A stretch of DNA of 64,000 nt, taken from positions 13,292-77,291 of the forward strand of contig CAYGOT010000017.1 in the NCBI GenBank assembly GCA_964351595.1, written 5' to 3'. Below the pieces are notes generated by a model. It saw only the letters and a program-made list of their open reading frames with translations, was not told where the DNA came from and made no database searches. A program made the translations under genes and the position numbers. The DNA is from UBA6059 sp964351595 (lineage in GTDB: Bacteria; Bacteroidota; Bacteroidia; Cytophagales; Cyclobacteriaceae). The number at the start of each line of letters is the position of its first letter. The stretch's first letter is position 1. Shown one piece after another: positions 1 to 8,835 of the stretch.

Positions 1-1983
1 AATTCTGTCTTCGGAGATTTGTTCTGCATCCTTGAGAGGATGGTTCTCCAGATACTGTGGAATAAACTGATCATCCAGGTACTCTTTCAACTCTATCTTC
101 ACGTTCTGCTTACCTTTTCTTGACAGGGCACTAAAGAGCACTTCCGAAGGATTGTGGTCAAGGTTGGTTTTGTCGAAATAGAAAGACCCGTTTACTCCGG
201 TGTTCACATCAAAGCTCTGATAGGTCCCGGACTGGACGATACTGATTTTAGCGCCCTCAACCGGCTTACCCCAGTTATTGACCACCTGACCTTCGAAGTA
301 ATCTCGGCTTATGGCTTTTTGATACTTTACAGAGTCACTTAGGATTTGACTGAAGTCAAACTTGCGCCAGCCATCAGTCATTAGCACTAGGTCTAACTCT
401 TCTCGTGTCTCTTCCGATTCATCAAAGTAGTCGGAGACATTGGGAACCCCACCTGGCATCTCAGAGTCGAGGTACAAATGACTGAATATGTCCGTGCCCT
501 TATTGCGAGAGAGGAAGGAGTACATATTGTCATATGCCGTCATGGATAGGTTGGCAGTTACTGGCTGACCCTCTGGATCGGTAACTTTTATTTTAGCCCG
601 CACCTTTTCTCTCGGACCGTAGGTACGCTTATCTGTGATGAGTTCCACATTCAGCTTTCTATTCCGATTGACAAATGCCAGTCGCTCGGCTTGGGGTATA
701 CCATTGGTATCAAAGAGCGTGATTTGTACTATTCCGGTAGGGAGGTTGCTCGTAGGTATGGTGACGAAGGCTTCATCTTTTAGATTACCGGAGAGCGACC
801 AGTAAATCTGATTGCGCACCATCGCTGTGAGGAACACGCGTTCTTTTCTTTTGGTATCAGAGGAGGATACACGTACGTTGAGCACCTGGTCGGACTGACC
901 AACCACACTTAGGCCAAGACCGCCTTGAGCTATATTTCTAATTGGGAATTTGTTTTCCTTGATCTCGGGAGAGGTGACTACCAGATAGTAGAGGCTGTCA
1001 TTGGGAAAGAAATTAAAATCTCCCATACCTCTATGCCTTGTAGACACATTAGCCACTTTCTGTCCCGAGCTGGACTCTATCCTACCGGAAATTGTAACCG
1101 GGTTCCCAAACTTGTCGGTAGCCCGAAACGCAACCCTTGAGCTGACAGCTTTAATAATTTTACCCCCCTCAGGAAAAAAGTCAACATTGAGGCTAGGTAC
1201 ATCTACGGGGATCACAGCATCTACCGCGATAGTCTGATCTTCGTAAAGTGATGAGATTTCTGCGGTATAGCTGCTGGCCTCTTGATTTTCTGGTAAGGTG
1301 TATCGTATATAGAAGCTACCATTGTTGAGACCATAGCCACTGCCAGTTTGAACCTCTTCTCCATCCGCCTTAATCGAAAACTCATATTGCAATTCTTTGG
1401 TATCGGAAGGCGCTGTAGTCGAAGTTAACACCTTGATCGCCACCTCCTGACCGGGATAGTAGATGGAGTCGCTAAAGGCCAAATCCAGCGTTACCTTAGG
1501 CATAATCATTTCCACCGGGGCAAGTTTCTTCACCTGCACATACCTGCTGAAGATCTGGGGATCATCATAGTTTTTCATCCAGCTGGTATAGGCTGTGATC
1601 TGATAGTTACCATCATCCATCACTTCCGGTAGCGTGAGATCACCGGCGCTATAGCCATTTCTAATAATAAACTTATCCTCACTCACCAGGCTACCCTCAT
1701 CGTCAAGTACGCTCACGAAGAGCGTCTTCGATCGTTCAATTGGCCGGAAAGAGATAGCATCCAGAATGTACCCCTTAAACCAAATGTCATCACCCGGTTG
1801 GTAGACTTCCTTGTCTAACTGTAGATATATTTTTTCCGATGGCCGGGCGTCATTGAACTTTGACAGCCGATCGCTAAGTTCTATAATGAATCGCTCGTCG
1901 ATCGAAATAAAACCGACTGTGGCAATGAGTAGTATCGTGCCTAAAATAAGTTTTGGCAAAGCAGTCTTGTAGCGGTTTACCAT
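1..1983 (-). CDS. MG2-domain (alpha-2-macroglobulin-like) exported protein, C-terminus beyond the window
   Basis: An uninterrupted minus-strand frame starts with ATG at 1981-1983 and runs off the left edge, giving the first 661 residues. Residues about 8-22 form a hydrophobic signal or anchor segment (LPKLILGTILLIATVGF). A region near residue 45 (KIYLQLDKEVYQPGDDIWFKGY) is the hallmark of the MG2 domain, the first beta-sandwich of alpha-2-macroglobulin-like proteins. Further immunoglobulin-like stretches follow, and near residue 560 there is a segment resembling a carboxypeptidase regulatory-like domain (YFEGQVVNNWGKPVEGAKIS). In Bacteroidota such proteins often end in a TonB plug-like domain; here that end is not visible. 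It is probably periplasmic or outer-membrane associated. The function is unknown; the family call is fairly safe. It is divergent from the MutS-like gene at 2066. Confidence 0.8.
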   Translation of the reverse strand, partial: MVNRYKTALPKLILGTILLIATVGFISIDERFIIELSDRLSKFNDARPSEKIYLQLDKEVYQPGDDIWFKGYILDAISFRPIERSKTLFVSVLDDEGSLVSEDKFIIRNGYSAGDLTLPEVMDDGNYQITAYTSWMKNYDDPQIFSRYVQVKKLAPVEMIMPKVTLDLAFSDSIYYPGQEVAIKVLTSTTAPSDTKELQYEFSIKADGEEVQTGSGYGLNNGSFYIRYTLPENQEASSYTAEISSLYEDQTIAVDAVIPVDVPSLNVDFFPEGGKIIKAVSSRVAFRATDKFGNPVTISGRIESSSGQKVANVSTRHRGMGDFNFFPNDSLYYLVVTSPEIKENKFPIRNIAQGGLGLSVVGQSDQVLNVRVSSSDTKRKERVFLTAMVRNQIYWSLSGNLKDEAFVTIPTSNLPTGIVQITLFDTNGIPQAERLAFVNRNRKLNVELITDKRTYGPREKVRAKIKVTDPEGQPVTANLSMTAYDNMYSFLSRNKGTDIFSHLYLDSEMPGGVPNVSDYFDESEETREELDLVLMTDGWRKFDFSQILSDSVKYQKAISRDYFEGQVVNNWGKPVEGAKISIVQSGTYQSFDVNTGVNGSFYFDKTNLDHNPSEVLFSALSRKGKQNVKIELKEYLDDQFIPQYLENHPLKDAEQISEDRI

Positions 1984-2065
1984 AGGCGAATTGGTTTATT
2001 TTTGGTGGTTTATTACTCTCCTACGTAGGTGTAGATACGAGTCTACACAACATATAGATTAAACA

Positions 2066-3892
2066 ATGACGTCCCTAGCTAACCCTTATCTCCAGTTCAA
2101 AGACAAAGTCAAAGTCTGCGAAGCACAAATAAAAGTACTTAAAAATCGGCTCAACTCTCTGACCATCAGCCGACTGGTTGTTTTTTTGCTGTTAGTTGCG
2201 CTTACTATCTACTTCTTATCAGAAAAAGAGGGTTTGACATTGGTTGTTAGCATTGCACTAACTGGTCCCTTATTCATTTGGCTTGTCTTTTCATATCACA
2301 AGACGAAGACACGACTGCAAATCTCAGAGCACCTTAAGCAGATTAATGAGGAAGAGCTTCAGCGGTTAGAAGGAAACCTGGCGGGCCTGGATGATGGTAT
2401 CACTCATCTCGACAAAGAACACCCCTTTGCGCTCGACCTGGACATCTTTGGAAGCCCCTCGCTTTACCAGCTGATCAATCGGACAACTACCAAAAAAGGG
2501 AACAGAAAGCTGGTCGAAGCGCTTCTCGAGCATATCGACAGTGGAAAAATCGGCGAAAGGCAACAAGCCTTCAGGGAATTGAGCGAAGAACTGGAATTCC
2601 GTCAGGAGCTGGAGGCACAGGGGAGATATTACAAGGCGAAAGACGAGAAGGCCAGGATTGACAGCAATGATACGGCGCTCATCAACTGGATAGGTGATCG
2701 CGAGCGGTTGGGTAGCAAAAATCTATTCACGGCATTCAACATCATATCACCACTAACGTCATTCATCCTGATCGGACTATATCCGGAGTTTGCTGTTCAC
2801 GTGGTTCTAGGGTTTATCTTCTTTCATTATGTGGTCATGGTTGGGTTTGTTTCCAGGGTTAGCAAAATGTCCAGAGAAGTAACCAGATCACTAAATCTCA
2901 TTAAAATTTATAAGGAGATCATTCTAAAATTTGAAGCTCAAAAGTACAAGAGCTCCGAGCTGGTACGCCTCCAGGCCAGACTTGGTCAAGACGGAAGGTC
3001 TGCGAGTAAGATCCTAAAACAGCTGGAAAATATCCTTCAGAACTTCGATAATAGGGCCAATATGATCTACCGCCTTGTCAATGGAGTGCTAATGCTGGAT
3101 CTCTACTGGTACGTCAAGGCACTGGAATGGAAGGATCAATACGGAGAGTTGATGCTTGACTGGATTGAGGTAGCTGCCGAGCTGGAGATGATGTGTAGCC
3201 TGTCGGCGTTTGTATATGCACATCCCCAGTTCGTATTTCCAGAATTGAGGGAAGAGGGGCAGTATCATATCGAGGCTGTTGACTTAGGACATCCGCTCAT
3301 CCCTCAGGATAAACGTATCACCAATAATTTTAAAGTGACCGGAGAAGGCACGGTTGGCCTTGTGACTGGCTCTAATATGTCTGGAAAGAGTACTTTCTTA
3401 CGGACAGTAGGTCTCAATATTGTGCTAGCGCAAATGGGCTTACCAGTATGCGCTACCAAATTCATCTGGGCACCCATCAAAGTGTTTTCAGGTATGAGGA
3501 CCCAAGACGATCTTGGTGAAAGTGTGAGCTCATTCTATGCTGAGCTTAAGCGCATACGGCAGCTACTCGACCTGACGAGCGATACGCCGGCCTTCTATCT
3601 GCTGGATGAGATACTAAAGGGCACTAATTCCGACGATCGACACAAGGGTGCTATGGCATTGATTGCACAGCTATCAGAGCGATCGGCCATCGGGTTGATC
3701 TCAACGCACGACCTGGCGCTAGGTAAGCTGGACGAAACCAATCCGAAACTGATCAACTACAGCTTTAACAGCCGACTGGATAATGGTGACCTGATATTTG
3801 ACTACCGCATATCCGACGGGATATGTCGTAGCTTCAATGCCTCTGTACTGATGCAAAAAATGGGCATCATCCCAACTTCTCCGACCTCTTAG
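2066..3892 (+). CDS. Membrane-anchored MutS-family ATPase
   Basis: The 608-residue protein has the C-terminal ATPase of the MutS family: Walker A GSNMSGKST at about 435-443, Walker B FYLLDEILKGTNSDDR at about 512-527 and the STHD switch near 550. The MutS lever and clamp region is recognisable from about 200 to 390, but the mismatch-binding and connector domains of true MutS are missing. Unlike MutS it has two hydrophobic hairpins, at about 35-76 and 219-262, so it is probably an inner-membrane protein with a cytosolic ATPase. It also lacks the Smr nuclease tail of MutS2. It lies just upstream of purK in the same direction, 32 bases from the purK start. The role is not known; mismatch repair is unlikely given the domain loss and membrane segments. 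Confidence 0.85.
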   Translation: MTSLANPYLQFKDKVKVCEAQIKVLKNRLNSLTISRLVVFLLLVALTIYFLSEKEGLTLVVSIALTGPLFIWLVFSYHKTKTRLQISEHLKQINEEELQRLEGNLAGLDDGITHLDKEHPFALDLDIFGSPSLYQLINRTTTKKGNRKLVEALLEHIDSGKIGERQQAFRELSEELEFRQELEAQGRYYKAKDEKARIDSNDTALINWIGDRERLGSKNLFTAFNIISPLTSFILIGLYPEFAVHVVLGFIFFHYVVMVGFVSRVSKMSREVTRSLNLIKIYKEIILKFEAQKYKSSELVRLQARLGQDGRSASKILKQLENILQNFDNRANMIYRLVNGVLMLDLYWYVKALEWKDQYGELMLDWIEVAAELEMMCSLSAFVYAHPQFVFPELREEGQYHIEAVDLGHPLIPQDKRITNNFKVTGEGTVGLVTGSNMSGKSTFLRTVGLNIVLAQMGLPVCATKFIWAPIKVFSGMRTQDDLGESVSSFYAELKRIRQLLDLTSDTPAFYLLDEILKGTNSDDRHKGAMALIAQLSERSAIGLISTHDLALGKLDETNPKLINYSFNSRLDNGDLIFDYRISDGICRSFNASVLMQKMGIIPTSPTS

Positions 3893-3898
3893 ATTCTA

Positions 3899-3906
3899 TA
3901 TCTTTG
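3899..3906 (+). promoter_or_regulatory. Bacteroidota-type -7 promoter box before purK
   Basis: TATCTTTG fits the TAnnTTTG -7 element used by the Bacteroidota primary sigma factor. It lies 18 bases before the purK ATG, inside the 3' end of the MutS-like transcript. No clear TTG is seen at the expected -33 position, so the call is tentative. Confidence 0.45.
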
Positions 3907-3924
3907 CCGACCAACAATCTACGA

Positions 3925-5064
3925 ATGAGTACAGGTAAACAACTTCCGAGAATAGGCGTGCTTGGTGGCGGTCAACTGGGTAGGATGATGATCCAGTCTG
4001 CGATTAATTACAACCTAGAGATTCACGTGATGGATCCTGATGCCAATGCACCATGCAAGGACATTGCCACATCCTTCACCCATGGTGCGATAACCGACTA
4101 TCAACAGGTTTACGATTTTGGGAAAGGATTTGACTTTGTCACTATCGAAATAGAGAATGTCAATACATCCGCGCTCAAACAATTACAGCAGGAAGGCGTC
4201 AAGGTGTTTCCTCAACCTGAGATCATCGAGCTTATTCAGGATAAAAGAGTCCAGAAGAAATTTTACGAAGAAAACGGGATTCCCACGTCACCATTTATCC
4301 TCACAGAGCATGCGGCTGATGTGAAGGCTAACGCAGAATTCCTCCCAGCAGTCAACAAGCTTGGGAAGGAAGGATATGATGGCCGAGGAGTAAGTGTGCT
4401 TAAGTCTGAAGCTGATCTTGATAAGGCATTTGATGCGCCCGGGTTGTTGGAAAAATTCGTCGATTTCGAAAAAGAACTTGCCGTGATCGTGGCTCGCAAT
4501 GCCTCAGGAGAAATCAGAAGTTTTCCCGTTGTAGAGCTGTCGTTCCATCCAGTGCACAATCTTGTGGAGTATCTTTTTAGTCCTGCCGCAATCACTAAGG
4601 AGATAGAGGAGAAAGCTCAGGAAGTCGCACAAGACGTCATTGAGAAACTAGGGTTGGTAGGTCTGTTGGCCGTTGAATTGTTTCTGACTAAAGAAGGAGA
4701 AATCCTGGTCAATGAGGTAGCTCCACGGACACACAACAGTGGTCACCAGACTATCGAAGGCAACATTACCTCCCAGTTTGAGCAGCATCTACGAGCCATT
4801 CTTGATTGGCCGCTAGGTGATACTGGTATCAAGATACCGTCAGCAATGGTCAATCTGCTCGGCGAGGATGGCTACACCGGGGAGGCGCAGTATGACGGGA
4901 TGAAAGATATACTAGCCATGGATGGTGCGCACATTCATCTCTATGGCAAGAAACTAACTAAGCCCTTCAGGAAAATGGGCCACATCACTATCGTCGATGA
5001 CAATATGGAGGAGTTGAAGAAGAAGGCTAAATTGGTGAAATCAAAACTTAAAGTAATCGCATGA
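3925..5064 (+). CDS. purK: N5-carboxyaminoimidazole ribonucleotide synthase
   Basis: PurK converts aminoimidazole ribonucleotide, ATP and bicarbonate to N5-CAIR in purine biosynthesis. The 379-residue ATP-grasp protein opens with the nucleotide-binding loop IGVLGGGQLGRMM and has the conserved NKLGKEGYDGRGV segment and the metal site NEVAPRTHNSGH. I place the start at the ATG at 3925; the frame is open back to a TTG at 3904, but that codon sits inside the promoter-like TATCTTTG. The stop overlaps the purE start by four bases (ATGA), so the two are translationally coupled and form the usual purK-purE pair. The length is normal for the family. Confidence 0.97.
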   Translation: MSTGKQLPRIGVLGGGQLGRMMIQSAINYNLEIHVMDPDANAPCKDIATSFTHGAITDYQQVYDFGKGFDFVTIEIENVNTSALKQLQQEGVKVFPQPEIIELIQDKRVQKKFYEENGIPTSPFILTEHAADVKANAEFLPAVNKLGKEGYDGRGVSVLKSEADLDKAFDAPGLLEKFVDFEKELAVIVARNASGEIRSFPVVELSFHPVHNLVEYLFSPAAITKEIEEKAQEVAQDVIEKLGLVGLLAVELFLTKEGEILVNEVAPRTHNSGHQTIEGNITSQFEQHLRAILDWPLGDTGIKIPSAMVNLLGEDGYTGEAQYDGMKDILAMDGAHIHLYGKKLTKPFRKMGHITIVDDNMEELKKKAKLVKSKLKVIA

Positions 5065-5585
5065 GCAAGCCAGTAGTAGGAATCATCATGGGTAGTCAGT
5101 CAGACCTGAGTATTATGTCTGAGGCAGCTGATATTTTAGAGGAGCTGAAGGTTCCCTTTGAGCTGACCATCGTATCGGCTCATCGCACACCTCATCGTAT
5201 GGTCGACTATGCGGAAGGAGCAGCTGCCAGAGGTATCAAGGTCATCGTCGCGGGTGCAGGTGGAGCGGCCCACCTACCGGGAATGGTAGCATCATTGACC
5301 ACATTGCCGGTCATTGGGGTACCCATCAAGAGCCGCAACTCCATCGATGGATGGGATTCAGTACTCTCAATACTCCAAATGCCTGGTGGCGTGCCGGTGG
5401 CAACTGTGGCCCTGGATGGTGCTAAGAATGCAGGTATACTGGCAGCTCAGATCATCGGAACGGCAGATAAGGCCACATCGAAAAATATTGCCGACTATAA
5501 AGCCAAACTTGGTGATAAGGTCGAAGAGTCTGCTAAAAAGGTAGAGGCGGATGGTTACAAAGGGAAGTCTATTGGGTTCAGATGA
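5061..5585 (+). CDS. purE: N5-CAIR mutase
   Basis: PurE (174 residues) moves the carboxylate of N5-CAIR to C4, giving CAIR, the step directly after PurK. The class I signature is visible: GSQSDLSIM, the SAHRTPHRM loop and GAGGAAHLPGMVA. Its ATG overlaps the purK TGA. The stop at 5583-5585 abuts the stop of the convergent gene at 5586 without an obvious terminator hairpin between them. Confidence 0.97.
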   Translation: MSKPVVGIIMGSQSDLSIMSEAADILEELKVPFELTIVSAHRTPHRMVDYAEGAAARGIKVIVAGAGGAAHLPGMVASLTTLPVIGVPIKSRNSIDGWDSVLSILQMPGGVPVATVALDGAKNAGILAAQIIGTADKATSKNIADYKAKLGDKVEESAKKVEADGYKGKSIGFR

Positions 5586-6299
5586 TCACTCGGGTTCGTT
5601 GTTTGAACGAACGTTGAAAAACAAGCCTGTCTCTACGAATAGTCGATTTTGTGATTGCCTTGTGAAATTGTCAGTGCGATAAGTGAAGCTCAATTGTAGT
5701 TTGGTGACATCACCAAAAAGGTAGCCTAGGCCGGAAGTTATTCGGTTGCCCCAGGGGTTCGAATGATTTTTTCTAATCTCATAGGTTACTTCATTGGACG
5801 CCAGGAAGTAGAATTCATTCCGATCTAAGGACTCTCCTGATAGTGGAAAATCTATCGAAAATCGATACCTAAGCCTTTGAGCGAAGGAGCGAGTAAATAT
5901 GCGCTGTTCAGAACGAAATCGGCTGGACAATCTAATTATTTGCGTTCTGTGAATCATGGCGATTTGTTGGGTGATACGATGCTCAAAGAGTCGCTCGTCT
6001 TCAGTTGGTTCCAACCAGCGATACTTATATCCGACAGACGCTTTGAGTTTTGGATGGATTATGTAGGTCGCAAATTGGTTAAGTTCGGCAAACGCTAACC
6101 TGACATCAAGGCCGCTTTCTCCAAACTGTTTATTGTCTAGCCAAACCGTACGGTGTGCTAGCGAGCTATTAAAAGACCAGTCTTTACTCAGCTTATAGTT
6201 AACCGAAGTTGAAGCCTCCCAGACCAATGCGGTAGTACTCTGTGCGTAAGCTGAGTATGAGATGAAACAGGACAAAATCAGGATGATTGAGCATCTCAT
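5586..6299 (-). CDS. DUF2490-type outer membrane beta-barrel protein
   Basis: This 237-residue protein has a clean signal peptide (MRCSIILILSCFISYSAYAQ, cleavage after AYAQ). It then shows alternating aromatic/hydrophobic strands such as WSFNSSLAHRTVWL, YKYRWLEPTEDERLFEHRI and LQLSFTYRTDNF, which match the DUF2490 barrel family of Bacteroidota. That family has no established function. The start overlaps the stop of the upstream gene (6296-6886) by four bases, so it is the last gene of a three-gene operon with a K+ channel. Confidence 0.8.
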   Translation of the reverse strand: MRCSIILILSCFISYSAYAQSTTALVWEASTSVNYKLSKDWSFNSSLAHRTVWLDNKQFGESGLDVRLAFAELNQFATYIIHPKLKASVGYKYRWLEPTEDERLFEHRITQQIAMIHRTQIIRLSSRFRSEQRIFTRSFAQRLRYRFSIDFPLSGESLDRNEFYFLASNEVTYEIRKNHSNPWGNRITSGLGYLFGDVTKLQLSFTYRTDNFTRQSQNRLFVETGLFFNVRSNNEPE

Positions 6300-6886
6300 C
6301 GATAAAGAATATTATCTGTTTGGCGTCCGATGACCATTCTCTGCGACAAGAAAACTCCTGAATGATCAAAGAGCATCTCGTAAGTAGACCATCCGTTTTC
6401 GTCTTTAATGTCCACAACGATCTCATGATTTGGGGACTTCAGATTTCGAGCTTTGACAATCTCATCGATCAACCGTGCGTCGGTCGTACTATCAGGTTTA
6501 AACTGAAGTTGCACACGTCTAACCCGAAACCTTCGAAACTGCTGTAAATGCTCAAGAATCTTATCATGAGCTTCAGACGCTACGTTCTCTATACTGACGA
6601 GCACTTCGATATCCTCAAGCCTCCCTTGAGGCTCAAACTCTATACTGAAGCGTAGACCTTCGAACTTAAACTTGCATTCATAGCTCTCATGATCTATATC
6701 AGTTTCCCTATAGTACTTAATACGCGTGGCTGTCTTAAGGTAAGGCTTGAGGAGGGATAGTGCAGATTCAGGCATTTCAGCAGCTTGAATCTTCTTCTCT
6801 ACTTCCTGCTTTTGGTCCTGACCGAATCCTACATTCGGTATCATGGGCAATAACAAGATCAGAGAAAAAGCGAACCACTTAGTCAT
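6296..6886 (-). CDS. Exported protein of unknown function
   Basis: The 196-residue product has a signal peptide (residues 1-22, ending NVGFGQ). The mature part is a small alpha/beta protein with two similar halves: KIQAAEMPESALSLLKPYL followed by charged strands, then EAHDKILEHLQQFRRFRVRRVQLQF followed by strands. This arrangement recalls PepSY-like periplasmic domains, but I cannot assign it with confidence. It overlaps the upstream K+ channel gene by eight bases and the downstream barrel gene by four, so the three are probably made together. The function is unknown. Confidence 0.7.
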   Translation of the reverse strand: MTKWFAFSLILLLPMIPNVGFGQDQKQEVEKKIQAAEMPESALSLLKPYLKTATRIKYYRETDIDHESYECKFKFEGLRFSIEFEPQGRLEDIEVLVSIENVASEAHDKILEHLQQFRRFRVRRVQLQFKPDSTTDARLIDEIVKARNLKSPNHEIVVDIKDENGWSTYEMLFDHSGVFLSQRMVIGRQTDNILYR

Positions 6887-7886
6887 CGGTGAAGATGTCT
6901 TGGAATTTCTTGATGTCCTCTCGCGACCCCAATAAAATCATGACATCATCAGGCCCAATGAGCATATCAGGAGAAGGGTTGAAAATAAAGCCCTTAATAT
7001 CATCTTTGAAGCCAACTAAAGTAGCGCCAGTCTGATTTCTTACGTCCAGCTCTCGAATTGATTTGTCCTTGTATTTGTCCTTCAAATCTTGATAAGGGAT
7101 ATCTTCCAATATGAACTGATTACCACCAATCCCGGTGAACAGGTCCAGAAATTCGATTACATAAGGCTTAGTTACCAGTTGTGCCATGTGTATTCCTCCC
7201 ACGGCATCAGGCATTACCACCTTGGTCGCACCAGCTCGGCGTAGCTTGTTGGTTGTATTTTCCTCTGAGGCACGAGCGATTATTTTAATCTCTGGATTTA
7301 GTTCTTTGGCCGTCAAGGTGATGAATACATTATCGGCATCACTGGGGAGTGTAGTGATGATGGCCTTTGCTCTTTCAATGCCTGCATCAAGCAGCACATT
7401 ATCATGAGTGGCCTCACCTATGAGTACGTTGTAAGTCGAAATGATCGATTGCACATTTTCCTCATCACGCTCCACCAGCACAAAGGGCACATTGCTATTG
7501 GCCAATTCCTCACATGCCCGACTACCATTTCGACCAAAGCCACAAACAATAACATGGTCGTGTATTTTTTTCAACTCCTTGCTCATGCGATATTTTTTTA
7601 GAAAATGATTGAGCTCGCCTTCAAAAACATAGGTGGTAATAACTGATACCACGTAGGCGAAAATTCCAAGATTGAGAATAATATAAAAGCTGGTAAACAG
7701 CCTACCTCCTTCCGAGAGCGGCTGGACTTCATTGTATCCGACTGTCGACAAGGTAATGACCGTCATAAAAAAAGCGTTGATCAATCCATAATCCTCAAGG
7801 CTCATGAATCCAACTATGCCCAGGAGAATACTTCCTATGAGTAATGCAATAGACAGGAAAACTCTGTTGAGACCTTTTAGCATCAA
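6879..7886 (-). CDS. Two-TM potassium channel with RCK domains
   Basis: The 335-residue protein has two membrane helices (about 9-28 and 64-88) around a pore loop with the K+ selectivity filter TVGYNE (48-53). It continues into an RCK/TrkA-N domain (HVIVCGFGRNGSRACEEL, NAD-binding Rossmann loop near 116-121) and a C-terminal RCK_C domain (about 250-335). This is the MthK/Kch-type layout: a K+ channel gated by a cytosolic ligand-binding ring. It is the first gene of an operon with the two exported proteins downstream. The ligand cannot be told from sequence. Confidence 0.93.
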   Translation of the reverse strand: MMLKGLNRVFLSIALLIGSILLGIVGFMSLEDYGLINAFFMTVITLSTVGYNEVQPLSEGGRLFTSFYIILNLGIFAYVVSVITTYVFEGELNHFLKKYRMSKELKKIHDHVIVCGFGRNGSRACEELANSNVPFVLVERDEENVQSIISTYNVLIGEATHDNVLLDAGIERAKAIITTLPSDADNVFITLTAKELNPEIKIIARASEENTTNKLRRAGATKVVMPDAVGGIHMAQLVTKPYVIEFLDLFTGIGGNQFILEDIPYQDLKDKYKDKSIRELDVRNQTGATLVGFKDDIKGFIFNPSPDMLIGPDDVMILLGSREDIKKFQDIFTDD

Positions 7887-8027
7887 TGACTGTTTATCAT
7901 AAAACTAGAGCTATTTGATCAGGCAAACAATTGCAGATAACCCGGCTCTAATAAAACATTAATTTGCGACAATCGCTTATCACCTTGAAATACATGTGGA
8001 AATTAGTTAATATCGTTTAAGGCAATT

Positions 8028-8267
8028 ATGCACAGCTACATTTTCGATATGATCCTTTGTGGAATAGCCTATCTATTCCTGGTTTACTTCATGTTCACTT
8101 TGCTCAAGAAGAGGCGCAAGGGGTTTGATGGGGATGACGATGATGATGGTGGGCTGCCTGTTTCCACTCCACCCGAAATAGATCTGCCTCCGGGAGTTTG
8201 TTTGCCAGATGGTAGCCCAAAGTTGAGGATTGTCAAGGACGACATTCGGGAAGATTGTCTGGTTTGA
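8028..8267 (+). CDS. Small single-pass membrane protein with acidic tail
   Basis: The 79-residue product has one membrane helix (residues 4-26), a basic stop-transfer patch KKRRKGF, an acidic run (DGDDDDDGG) and a proline-rich tail. The composition and topology are protein-like and no larger frame competes here. It is convergent with, and three bases from, the Fur-like gene. It is an orphan by sight: real but unassigned. The acidic run could also be a low-complexity accident. Confidence 0.55.
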   Translation: MHSYIFDMILCGIAYLFLVYFMFTLLKKRRKGFDGDDDDDGGLPVSTPPEIDLPPGVCLPDGSPKLRIVKDDIREDCLV

Positions 8268-8270
8268 CCG

Positions 8271-8684
8271 TTATCCACATTCAGGACAGACCCCACTTAC
8301 CAGCAAGTTTGATTCTTTATAATGATACCCCGCAGGAAGGTTGACCCTGGGTACATCTATGTTGTCGATGCAGGTGGTCTGACCACATTTCTCACATTTG
8401 AAGTGCACATGTTCGTGGTGATGTTCGGTTTCCGCGCATTCCTCAGAGCACAGTGCATATTTAGGGGAACCCTCATCGGATAGGATTTTATGGATTAACC
8501 CTTTCTCCAAAAAAGTCTTGATGGTTCTGTAGACCGTGACACGATCCAGGCTATGGCTCAGATGATTTTCTATGTCAGATTGTGATAGGGCAAACTCATT
8601 GTCGATGAAAAGCTCCAGTATGTCTTCCCGGCTCTTTGTTTTACGCAAGTCAAAATCTTTAAGAATACTTTCTGTCACCGGCAT
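8271..8684 (-). CDS. Fur-family metal-dependent repressor
   Basis: The 137-residue protein has the Fur fold: winged helix at about 12-75 (ALSQSDIENHLSHSLDRVTVYRTIKTFLEKGLIHKI), then the metal-binding dimerisation domain with the histidine cluster ETEHHHEHVHFKC and two cysteine pairs (CEKC near 98 and CPEC at the C-terminus) that make a structural zinc site. Sequence alone does not separate Fur, Zur and PerR types. A palindrome at 8772-8790, between this gene and the divergent TetR-type gene, is a candidate binding site for either regulator. Confidence 0.9.
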   Translation of the reverse strand: MPVTESILKDFDLRKTKSREDILELFIDNEFALSQSDIENHLSHSLDRVTVYRTIKTFLEKGLIHKILSDEGSPKYALCSEECAETEHHHEHVHFKCEKCGQTTCIDNIDVPRVNLPAGYHYKESNLLVSGVCPECG

Positions 8685-8771
8685 CAGCTACTAAGTTTAG
8701 AGTAAAGTTACTCGATCATCACAACATTTCGAAGATAGCAAATAGAACCAAAATCATCGAATGGGGTTAGT

Positions 8772-8790
8772 ATGATAGTCACACTATCAT
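8772..8790. promoter_or_regulatory. Perfect palindrome, candidate operator between two regulator genes
   Basis: Eight-base arms ATGATAGT and ACTATCAT are separated by CAC. It lies 88 bases upstream of the Fur-like start and 46 bases upstream of the TetR-like start, just before a -7-like box at 8806. The size and A/T-rich dyad suit a Fur-type or TetR-type dimer. Confidence 0.55.
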
Positions 8791-8805
8791 TAAAGATCAA
8801 TTTAC

Positions 8806-8813
8806 TATTTTTG
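8806..8813 (+). promoter_or_regulatory. -7 promoter box for the TetR-type gene
   Basis: TATTTTTG matches TAnnTTTG and lies 22 bases before the ATG at 8836. The palindrome at 8772-8790 would fall in the -33 to -10 spacer region, a typical place for repression. Confidence 0.45.
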
Positions 8814-8835
8814 TTTTTTGCTTGAAGATTAAAAC

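Noticed and set aside
4263..4595. Minus-strand frame within purK
   Set aside because: It is an antisense shadow of a well-conserved gene, with serine/threonine-rich composition.
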